Assembly (NCBI GenBank): GCA_964423615.1 | Contig: CAYRFQ010000001.1 | Span: 62,001-126,000, forward strand | DNA: 64,000 nucleotides | Direction: 5' to 3' | Origin: CAYRFQ01 sp964423615 | Lineage (GTDB): Bacteria > Planctomycetota > Planctomycetia > Gemmatales > Gemmataceae | Shown: positions 26,235 through 33,325 of the stretch, piece by piece | Position numbering within the stretch: position 1 is the stretch's first letter | Layout: every line of letters starts with the position of its first letter | Made by a program: the position numbers and the translations under genes | Notes under the pieces: generated by a model | The model's input: only the letters and a program-made list of their open reading frames with translations | Told to the model about the DNA's origin: nothing | The model's database searches: none

Positions 26235-27131
26235 TTACTCCTCGGAATGGACGTCAGGTCGCGGCTTGGCTATCTGGGCTTCTACCTCCCCCGCGCTTTC
26301 TCTTACAGGCTGTGCATGGGTTTCCTTGAGTGAAACTGGAGGAACGAAGCGCGGCTTGTTCAAGACTTTCAGAAAGTCAGACCATGTGTAGGGCCTTTGG
26401 AAATCCGGAACGGGTTTGTCTAGAAGTTTGTACTTGATCGGTTTGATGGAAACCAACTGAGTTCGAAATGTACCCTTGGCAAGTAACTCAATGTGGACAA
26501 AATCCCCGGTGGATTGGATTGGGAGTTTGTCGACGGCGTCTTTCCGATAGAGCCGAAATGGACTTCCAACATCTTCGAGTGTCTGTCCGAAGAACCACCA
26601 GGCCCACCAGCTTCGCCAGTAACCATTCCATCCAAGCCAAACTTCTCGAGGACGAGAAGTCCAATACAAAATCACACGAACAAAGATGCGATAGAAGATT
26701 CCCAAGACGAGCAACCATTGCGGAATGGGATGCACCTGTCGTTGTCCGACGACCACATCGACTTGATCGATGTCTTGCAAAAGAGTCTTGAGATCCTTGG
26801 TGACATAGGCTTCGTCGCACGGACAATAGCATACGAGTGGATGTCGAGCCTCTGCCAGTCCCGTCTTGAGTGTCGTTCCCACGCCCTGGTGTTTGTCGTG
26901 TTTCAGAATCCGGACGTTGGGATTTTTCGTCACGAATTCTTCGACTTTCACTGTTGTTTCGTCGGAGCTACCGTCATCGACAACTATGATTTCGTATTCG
27001 CGTTCGAGAGAGTCGAGAGTCTTTCGCCATTTTTTGAGGACGCTCGTGACAAACTGTTCGGCGTTGTAAGCCAACAAAACAACACTGATTGGAGAGTCGG
27101 CGATGGGGTCGCGGTGAAAGATGTCGGTCAT
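26235..27131 (-). CDS. Family 2 glycosyltransferase (dolichol-phosphate-mannose-synthase-like)
   Basis: A 298-residue GT2 enzyme. 'PISVVLLAYNAEQFVTSVL' and 'YEIIVVDDGSSDETTVKVEEF' are the nucleotide-sugar binding strands; 'PLVCYCPCDEAYVTKDLKTLL' stands where the metal-binding D-x-D is usual, here altered to C-D-E. A hydrophobic stretch ('WLLVLGIFYRIFVRVILYW') follows the catalytic domain. It lies behind a GT39-type membrane glycosyltransferase gene, which would use lipid-linked sugars of the sort GT2 enzymes make, so the two may act in sequence. ATG 27131 was chosen as the family start; upstream in-frame sequence to 27251 looks non-coding. Confidence 0.82.
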   Translation of the reverse strand: MTDIFHRDPIADSPISVVLLAYNAEQFVTSVLKKWRKTLDSLEREYEIIVVDDGSSDETTVKVEEFVTKNPNVRILKHDKHQGVGTTLKTGLAEARHPLVCYCPCDEAYVTKDLKTLLQDIDQVDVVVGQRQVHPIPQWLLVLGIFYRIFVRVILYWTSRPREVWLGWNGYWRSWWAWWFFGQTLEDVGSPFRLYRKDAVDKLPIQSTGDFVHIELLAKGTFRTQLVSIKPIKYKLLDKPVPDFQRPYTWSDFLKVLNKPRFVPPVSLKETHAQPVRESAGEVEAQIAKPRPDVHSEE

Positions 27132-27384
27132 GGAGCACGCAACGCTGCCATTGAGATTAAGGATCGAGTGACAAAGAGTTCTTGCGTTTCGGAGTCTGGA
27201 TTTGGCACAGGTAATGATATCCAATTGTGTGTAGAGTGTGCTTGGCTGCAACTTTGTTCGTCACGCCTTCCGATAAAACTGGAAAGCTCTTACTTCCTTG
27301 GACCGGGCTTCCCAAACGCGATGCTCTCTGATAATGCATTTTATGAGTCTGCCACTGCGTCTTCAATCGGATGAATTTTGGGCC

Positions 27385-28944
27385 TCACCGTGACCGCAAC
27401 AAAACAAGCGGTCGATCGTGCTCCTCGTCTGTTAATTCCTCTGTCCGAGCCAGTTCCTTTAGTCTCTGTTTGAGTGGGCCATTATTGAGTTTTGCTACGT
27501 TCTTTGGAGTCATTACGACATACACCGTTTCAGACTTTTGCGACAAACGTTCCAAGTTTCCCCACGTCATGACGGTGTACAACGGAGTGCGCAATTCGAA
27601 CGCCAGATCGTGAGCTTCGACTTGGAAGAAGATGACCGAACCGGTTGTGTGCTCTCGAATTTGCTTCGCGAATGCTTTCGTGGGTCTAATAGATTCGCCC
27701 GTTGGAGTCCCCGCGAGGATGTACACAAGCCAGCCCATGACGATGCACATTGACACCCCGAAAAAGCTCCATCGCAAGAGTGTTCGTGGGTAAGTCGTTT
27801 GCTGCCAGAGACGTTCTCCATGGCACCCAAGAACGATCGCAAGTCCTGGGTACGCTGGGAGGAGATAGTCCGCTCGTTTGAATCGTAAACACGAAAGGGA
27901 TAACAGCATGGCAGCCAACCAGACGCAGCCAAAAATGGCATACGGGTCTCGCACGGGCCTGCGGAAAAAACTCCAACACGCAAATGGTAAGGTCAAACTC
28001 CAGGGGAACATGTCGATCAACAAGCGGAAAAGATAAAACCACCACGGATAGGAAGGCAGTTCTTCCGCTCCGCCGAAACCTCGGGCGAAGTTGTGGTACC
28101 AAAAGAAAACGCGGAACAGTTCTCCACGAGTGTGAGTGTTGGCGATGACGAACCAAGGGAGCGCAATCGTCAAAATGAGCGGGATTCCCCACCAAACGCC
28201 GTTGTGGTGGAGGATTGCGAATAAGGAACGGTTCCCGGTACCTGATTCTCCTCGACCGAACCACCAACTCACAATGAAACATCCGCAGAGGACAACCCCG
28301 ACCAACCCAACTGCTATTGGCCCTTTGAGGAGCACGCCAAAACCAATCGAGGCATAGGCTAGGAAGAGGAACCCCGAATCGTCTCGGATGCTTGTTTCGG
28401 CAGTTCGTCTGTGGGCCAGATAGAAGGAGACGAGGGCCACAGTTGTCGTGAGTGACAGTGGCATATCAATGCGTCCGACTCGAGCCAACCAGGTGAAGTG
28501 CAGCGATGTTGCAAGAACCACCGCTGACAAAAAACCCGCGAGGGGCCGTTTTTGACATAGTCCCAGGTAATACACGAAGAGCACAGTGATTAACGCTGCC
28601 AAGCCTGCCGGAAGCCGGACGCACCAAGCGTTGACTCGGTTGCCATTGATCCTGCCGCAGATCGCAACGAGCCAATAATAAAGTGGTGGTTTCTGAAGCT
28701 CAACTCGTCGATCAAACAAGCGAGGAAGCAGCCAGTCGTTGTGGTCCAGGATGCTCTGGGCGTTTTGGGCGGCTCGAGCCTCGTGACTGCTGCTGAGCGG
28801 GCGAGTTGCGCTTTGATAAAAGAAAAGAAAACCACACAGGCCCACCAAGAAGGCTCCGTGTAAAGGTGTTAATCGAGAAGTCGTTGGGGTAACGAGCGAG
28901 TTCGTTGTATGACTGCTCGTCTTGTCCGTTGAGTCAGGTTGCAT
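27385..28944 (-). CDS. GT39/ArnT-like membrane glycosyltransferase
   Basis: A 519-residue polytopic protein of the PMT/ArnT superfamily, which transfers sugars from polyprenyl-phosphate donors to lipid A, proteins or glycans on the outer face of the membrane. The first periplasmic loop has the typical acidic and 'E-x-R' motif 'SSSHEARAAQNAQSILDHNDWLLP', then 'KPPLYYWLVAICG' and 'WLARVGRIDMPLSL'. About 10-11 transmembrane segments follow, with a short soluble C-terminal part. ATG 28944 is 33 bases after the WD40 gene stop on the same strand. With lpxB in the window, lipid A modification is one possibility, but the acceptor is unknown. Confidence 0.85.
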   Translation of the reverse strand: MQPDSTDKTSSHTTNSLVTPTTSRLTPLHGAFLVGLCGFLFFYQSATRPLSSSHEARAAQNAQSILDHNDWLLPRLFDRRVELQKPPLYYWLVAICGRINGNRVNAWCVRLPAGLAALITVLFVYYLGLCQKRPLAGFLSAVVLATSLHFTWLARVGRIDMPLSLTTTVALVSFYLAHRRTAETSIRDDSGFLFLAYASIGFGVLLKGPIAVGLVGVVLCGCFIVSWWFGRGESGTGNRSLFAILHHNGVWWGIPLILTIALPWFVIANTHTRGELFRVFFWYHNFARGFGGAEELPSYPWWFYLFRLLIDMFPWSLTLPFACWSFFRRPVRDPYAIFGCVWLAAMLLSLSCLRFKRADYLLPAYPGLAIVLGCHGERLWQQTTYPRTLLRWSFFGVSMCIVMGWLVYILAGTPTGESIRPTKAFAKQIREHTTGSVIFFQVEAHDLAFELRTPLYTVMTWGNLERLSQKSETVYVVMTPKNVAKLNNGPLKQRLKELARTEELTDEEHDRPLVLLRSR

Positions 28945-28977
28945 TTGTTATTCTTTGATTTCTCGATCGCCCAAAGA

Positions 28978-30111
28978 TCACAAGACGTCTCCGTATTTGG
29001 CCTGCAGTTGCTCAGCCAAAGACAACAGTTGATCCTTCGCTGTGGGACCTGAGTCGGGGGTTGGCAACTGAATCATGCCTCCGTTTTCCCAGATTACGAT
29101 TTTTCTGTCGAGTCCTCCCGTCGCGATCAAACCAAATGCCGGGTGGCAATCCAGCGTGATGACTGGTGCTTTGTGGGCTTGGTTTCGTATCGTTGCTGGT
29201 TCTCCATTTCGCCAAGTACTGACGAACATTTCTCCATCCAACGAGGGATACACCAACTCCTGTCCATCCGCGGATAGAATCACCCGGTCAGGGAACTGCT
29301 CTTCAGGTAGGAAGAACTCATCCCAGGCAATCGCGTCAATGGCCTCAGTGGAGGAATCGATGGTGTGGTTTTGAAAGGTGCGATCACACGAAGGAAAGGA
29401 AAGGACCTCGACCATTCGTTTCTTCCAACCGCCGCAGACACTGACCGCGTCTCCACCTGACGCAAAAGCTATGCCTCCGAGCTGAAATGGCATAGCGATC
29501 CGAAAAGAGAACCACCGAACGAAAGAGGACTCCGTTAGAGTTGTGGTTTCCCCTGGTTCGTTGAAAGTCCCGAACAGGATTTCTCCTCCGTTTTCTCCAT
29601 TGGCTGTGGCAGCGAAAACAGTTCCGTCGGGGTGAAAGGCCAGTCGTTGGCAAGTCATGTCGCCGGTTCCGAGATATCGGCCAGAAACGACGCCAAAGAC
29701 TTGAATTTCATCTTCTGGAAATTGGGTTGCCAATAGGAACTCGCCATCCGGGGAAAACTCGGCACAACTGAAGAAGCCATCGTGCCTTCCTTGAAGCGGA
29801 AAAGAGGTCAGGTGCGTGGGCGAGGCTACGCGAATCGAGGAATTGGGTTGAAAAAGCCTCCAGAGTTCAAGGCCGGTGTCGGATGCTACAGCGATGATTT
29901 CGCCGTTGGGGTGAAAACTCAAATCCCAAATACGGTTCAGGTCCGACGAGGAACCAAAGGCAAAGACAGGAGTAGGCGTTGTGCGATTCCTCACGTCCCA
30001 AAGCACAACTTCGCCCCGATCAAAATCCCCGCTGGCTAGGTACTGGAGCGTCGGATGCCACCGCAACCGAGAAACGGGTCCACCCGTGGAGATCGTTGTG
30101 AGTCGGTTCAT
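28978..30111 (-). CDS. WD40-repeat protein, cytoplasmic
   Basis: A 377-residue protein made of six or seven WD40 blades, with no signal peptide. Blades are visible as 'PVSRLRWHPTLQYLASGDFDRGEVVLWDVRN', 'RIWDLSFHPNGEIIAVASDTGLELW', 'FSCAEFSPDGEFLLAT', 'RLAFHPDGTVFAA' and 'VITLDCHPAFGLIATGGLDRKIVIWE'. WD40 propellers are protein-binding platforms; no partner is evident. ATG 30111 suits the first blade; an in-frame extension to 30225 lacks WD40 sequence. It is the first gene of a minus-strand run through GT39, GT2, NHL, VWA and MoxR. Confidence 0.88.
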   Translation of the reverse strand: MNRLTTISTGGPVSRLRWHPTLQYLASGDFDRGEVVLWDVRNRTTPTPVFAFGSSSDLNRIWDLSFHPNGEIIAVASDTGLELWRLFQPNSSIRVASPTHLTSFPLQGRHDGFFSCAEFSPDGEFLLATQFPEDEIQVFGVVSGRYLGTGDMTCQRLAFHPDGTVFAATANGENGGEILFGTFNEPGETTTLTESSFVRWFSFRIAMPFQLGGIAFASGGDAVSVCGGWKKRMVEVLSFPSCDRTFQNHTIDSSTEAIDAIAWDEFFLPEEQFPDRVILSADGQELVYPSLDGEMFVSTWRNGEPATIRNQAHKAPVITLDCHPAFGLIATGGLDRKIVIWENGGMIQLPTPDSGPTAKDQLLSLAEQLQAKYGDVL

Positions 30112-30379
30112 GATGTATATGACCAGAATTCTCGGAGAGTCAGCTGTTACATCAACCCAAAAACACAAGCGAGGGAGACAGAGAAGGATCATCGCTCGCG
30201 TTTCCTGGTTCGTGTCGATCGACAAAACACACTCAGGCCCGCTGAATCATTTTACAAAGGAAGTCGAGGTAAGGGATATCACGACAATTCTAGTCGGTTC
30301 GCTACAATACCATCAAACCGTTCGTCCCCCATCTTGTCGAGCGTCCGACAAACACCGTTTTCATCACCAAGGAAAAGCC

Positions 30380-31312
30380 ATGATTCTCAACCGATTGACC
30401 GTCCTTCGTCTCGTCCTCGCTATCATCGGCATCCCGTTTTTCCTACCAACAGGTATCCAAGCTCAGTCCACCAAGGAAGGAGGACAAAAAGCCGCGCAAG
30501 AAACGCCCGAGATGCGTGCCGTTCGCAAAGGTTTCGAAGCCTTCGTCGAAGCTTTCAACAAAGGTGATGCTAAGACGATCGAGACCCTCTGGACGGAGGG
30601 TGGCAAGTACGTCAATAACGAAGGCGAAAGCCTCGACGGTCGCGTCGCCATCCTGAAAGCCTTCGTCGAGTACTTCAAGAAAGAAACAAAACGCACTCTT
30701 GGGATCAAGAGTGAGTCGGTTTACTTCCTCTCGAAGAACACAGCGGTCGAAAAGGGCATACTTATGTCCAAGCATAGCAAACTGGTTCGGATGGTGTTCA
30801 CTCGATATAGCGCGTTGCATGTTCGTGAAGGTGGCAAGTGGAAGATTGCCCTTGTCCGAGAATGGGAGGAAATTGTTCCTCAAGCCAAACTAAAGTCTCT
30901 CGCTTGGTTGGTAGGCTCTTGGTCGGCGAAGACCAAAGACACCGAGCTGTCAATGACGTTCCGGTGGAACAAAAACAAGACGTTTCTCTACGGCGAGTTT
31001 TCTCTGAAGGAAGAGGGGAAGGACCTCATCTCGGGGAAACAAATCATCGGTCGAGACCCGGTCGAAGACGTCATCCGAGCTTGGTCGTTCATGTCCGACG
31101 GAAGCTACGGTCACAGCGTCTGGACATTGGAAGAAAATCGTTGGGTGGCGGAGTCCGCATCCAGGCTAGTGGACGGTCGCGAGGCTTCCGCTGTCAATAT
31201 CTACGCGCCTCTTTCCGAAGATGCGTTTTCTTGGCAATCGATCGAGCGCAATGTGGGTGATGAAATTCTGCCCGATACCACCCCCGTCAAGATCCAGCGA
31301 GTGAAGAAGTAA
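30380..31312 (+). CDS. Secreted SgcJ/EcaC-type (SnoaL/DUF4440-like) protein
   Basis: A 310-residue exported protein. The leader 'LTVLRLVLAIIGIPFFLPTGIQAQ' ends with a signal peptidase site. Residues about 38-160 are an NTF2/SnoaL-like fold of the SgcJ/EcaC group ('VRKGFEAFVEAFNKGDAKTIETLWTEGGKYVNNEGESLDGRVAIL', then 'HVREGGKWKIALVREWE'). The rest (about 165-305) is a second beta-rich domain ('LAWLVGSWSAKTKDTELSMTFRWNKNKTFLYGEFSL') similar to DUF1579-like lipocalin folds. Both folds bind small molecules; no catalytic residues stand out. Many planctomycete genomes have several copies. ATG 30380 follows AAGGAAAAG. It diverges from the WD40 gene and lies 38 bases before the next gene. Confidence 0.8.
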   Translation: MILNRLTVLRLVLAIIGIPFFLPTGIQAQSTKEGGQKAAQETPEMRAVRKGFEAFVEAFNKGDAKTIETLWTEGGKYVNNEGESLDGRVAILKAFVEYFKKETKRTLGIKSESVYFLSKNTAVEKGILMSKHSKLVRMVFTRYSALHVREGGKWKIALVREWEEIVPQAKLKSLAWLVGSWSAKTKDTELSMTFRWNKNKTFLYGEFSLKEEGKDLISGKQIIGRDPVEDVIRAWSFMSDGSYGHSVWTLEENRWVAESASRLVDGREASAVNIYAPLSEDAFSWQSIERNVGDEILPDTTPVKIQRVKK

Positions 31313-31350
31313 CTCCCAATCGATTGCCATTAGCTGAGGAGAAAAGCAAG

Positions 31351-32772
31351 ATGAATCGACAATACAGGTTTTGGGGATCGACGATGGTCGCGATTGTGGT
31401 CCTTGGGCTCTTCGCTCCGTTGGCTCACTCACAACGACGTGGCGGATTTCGTGGCGGAGGAGTCCGTGCTGGCGGTGTCCGAGCTGGGGGTTATCGTGGC
31501 GGATCGGTTCGAACGGGAAGCTATCGAGCAGGCGGTTCCGTCGTTGGTCCTTCGTATCGCAGCACGTCAGGATCTCGAACATACAGGAGCACGCCTTATC
31601 GGGGGAGTACGTACAGTGGAGGACGCCGTACGACGACCGTTACTCCAGGTGGTGCGTCGACGAGAGCGACGGGAGGCTTTTCACACACCACACGTGGTGG
31701 TTACAACATCACCGGGGGCGGAACAGCGGGTCGCGCCGTTGGGCCTCGTGGTGGCACGGCGGGGGGAGCGGCCAAGGGAGTCAAGGTCACCACTCCCACC
31801 GGTCAAAGTTACTACCGAGGGACTGCACGTGGTGGCGCTGTTGGACCCAATGGAGGCGTTCGTGTTGGGAGCGGTCGAACCGCTGGAACAACTGGCCCGT
31901 ATGGGACAAGAGGTGGTTCTGTCACCCGTCGGGCCGGAGTGACACCGGGAGGGAGCGTGGTCGGCAGTCGCACGGCCACAGGGTATCGTCGATTTCCGAC
32001 CGATGCAGGACTGTCTCGATACACTCGTTCGACGGTTCGGACCAGAGGGTATTCCGGCACGAGGTACCGCTCTGGTACTGTCGTCCGGACACAAGCAGGA
32101 TACGTCCGCCGTGGTTTCACGTACCGAAGCGCCTTCTCGGTGGGGTGGTACAGGCGATATCCGAGGGCTTGGCGACCTGTGCGATGGCGGTATACAGCCG
32201 CCACCGTATGGCTGCCGTGTACTTGGGCGGTACTCTATCCATGGTGTGGATATCCCGCGCAACCCATTTACTACGATTATGGGACGACGGTTGTCTATCA
32301 AAATGACAACGTCTATGTTCAAGGCGAGCAACTTGCGACACAAGAGGAATACGCCCAACAAGCAACGACGATTGCCAACGTTGGCAGGACAAGCCCAATC
32401 CAGGAACAAGACGAATGGCAGCCCCTCGGCGTTTTCGCGATGGTCCAGGGCGAGGAGAAAAACTCCAATACGGTCTTCCAACTCGCCGTGAACAAGAAAG
32501 GCGTGATCCGTGGGAACTATTACAACGGCCTAAGTGACGTCACTCTGGAAGTGTATGGCTCGGTGGACCCAAAGACGCAACGAGCAGCGTGGACCATCGG
32601 TGAGAAAAAGACTCCGGTTTTCGAAGCGGGGATCGCAAACTTGACCAAGGAAGAAACGACCATGCTCGTTCACATGGACGGTGAGGAAACCCAGCAGTAC
32701 CTGCTGGTCCGGTTGGAAGAGCCGGAGACACAGTCGGGAGATTCTGGTGCAACTACACCATCGAATGGGTGA
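31351..32772 (+). CDS. Secreted Gly/Arg/Ser/Thr-rich low-complexity protein
   Basis: A 473-residue exported protein with leader 'MVAIVVLGLFAPLAHSQ'. Residues 20 to about 245 are low complexity, with repeated R-G-G, A-G-G-V/Y-R, T-R-G-G and G-S-R-T units; this part is strongly basic and has no folded-domain look. A short aromatic, tryptophan-rich segment ('YRRYPRAWRPVRWRYTAATVW', 260-285) follows, then a folded C-terminal domain (about 345-460) with 'FQLAVNKKGVIRGNYYNGLSDVTLEVYGSVD' and 'QYLLVRLEEPE'. Function unknown. ATG 31351 is preceded by GAGGAG. The composition suggests a nucleic-acid- or polyanion-binding, or matrix, protein; this is inference. It shares its direction with the preceding gene. 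Confidence 0.8.
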   Translation: MNRQYRFWGSTMVAIVVLGLFAPLAHSQRRGGFRGGGVRAGGVRAGGYRGGSVRTGSYRAGGSVVGPSYRSTSGSRTYRSTPYRGSTYSGGRRTTTVTPGGASTRATGGFSHTTRGGYNITGGGTAGRAVGPRGGTAGGAAKGVKVTTPTGQSYYRGTARGGAVGPNGGVRVGSGRTAGTTGPYGTRGGSVTRRAGVTPGGSVVGSRTATGYRRFPTDAGLSRYTRSTVRTRGYSGTRYRSGTVVRTQAGYVRRGFTYRSAFSVGWYRRYPRAWRPVRWRYTAATVWLPCTWAVLYPWCGYPAQPIYYDYGTTVVYQNDNVYVQGEQLATQEEYAQQATTIANVGRTSPIQEQDEWQPLGVFAMVQGEEKNSNTVFQLAVNKKGVIRGNYYNGLSDVTLEVYGSVDPKTQRAAWTIGEKKTPVFEAGIANLTKEETTMLVHMDGEETQQYLLVRLEEPETQSGDSGATTPSNG

Positions 32773-32893
32773 GCGTTCGATCTGATAGTGCGCTTGTGGG
32801 CTCACGCACACGGCCAGGTTCTGAGGCCGATGTACTGCTGAAAGAACCAAGACGAATGCGACAGTTATTGCTCCGACAACCCAAGTATGCCTG

Positions 32894-33172
32894 CTACTCT
32901 TTTGAGGATTGGCCACCGCCGATGGCAGGCAAGAAGTGAATCTCGTCGTCTTCTTCGACTGGGTGAATCAGGCCCATTGTCGCCACCTCGTCCCCGATGG
33001 TCACGGCAACACCCGGTCGAATTCCTTTCTCGTCACACAACCGAGTTTTCATTCCTGGGAAACGTTGATCGAGTTGGTCGATGACTTGGCGGAGCGTGCG
33101 TCCGCCCACAGTGAGGTGTTCCATGTCGTTTGTCAGACTTCGTAGTTGTGTGGGGATGTAGACAATGGGCAT
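32894..33172 (-). CDS. MoaD/ThiS-like ubiquitin-fold protein
   Basis: A 92-residue beta-grasp protein. The fold signatures are 'PTQLRSLTNDMEHLTVGGRTLRQVIDQLDQRFPG', 'GVAVTIGDEV' and the terminal 'LIHPVEEDDEIHFLPAIGGG'. MoaD and ThiS need a C-terminal Gly-Gly to be adenylated and carry sulfur for molybdopterin, thiamin or cysteine synthesis. Here five more residues (Q-S-S-K-E) follow G-G-G, so activation would need trimming, as known for some CysO/ThiS relatives with JAMM peptidases. It lies 153 bases after the molybdenum-hydroxylase subunit gene on the same strand, which hints at molybdenum cofactor work, but CysO-type cysteine synthesis is equally possible. Confidence 0.82.
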   Translation of the reverse strand: MPIVYIPTQLRSLTNDMEHLTVGGRTLRQVIDQLDQRFPGMKTRLCDEKGIRPGVAVTIGDEVATMGLIHPVEEDDEIHFLPAIGGGQSSKE

Positions 33173-33238
33173 TGGAATTTTGGCTCGATGATAAGGGCCC
33201 GCAGCAAAATGCGATTGGTTTTAAGAGTGGTTTTCTGG

Positions 33239-33277
33239 CATGAGGATGCTTTTGCTTGGAAGAAAAGCATCCTCATG
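33239..33277. repeat. Perfect 15-bp stem-loop between molybdenum subunit and MoaD-like genes
   Basis: CATGAGGATGCTTTT and its exact complement flank a 9-base loop. It lies 49 bases after the subunit stop and 66 bases before the MoaD-like start. It could end or attenuate transcription, or set the ratio of the two products; there is no long T-run outside the stem. Confidence 0.65.
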
Positions 33278-33325
33278 ATTTCTGCCGCTCTTTCGAGACG
33301 TTCCCAAGTATGTCCAGTTGTGGTC

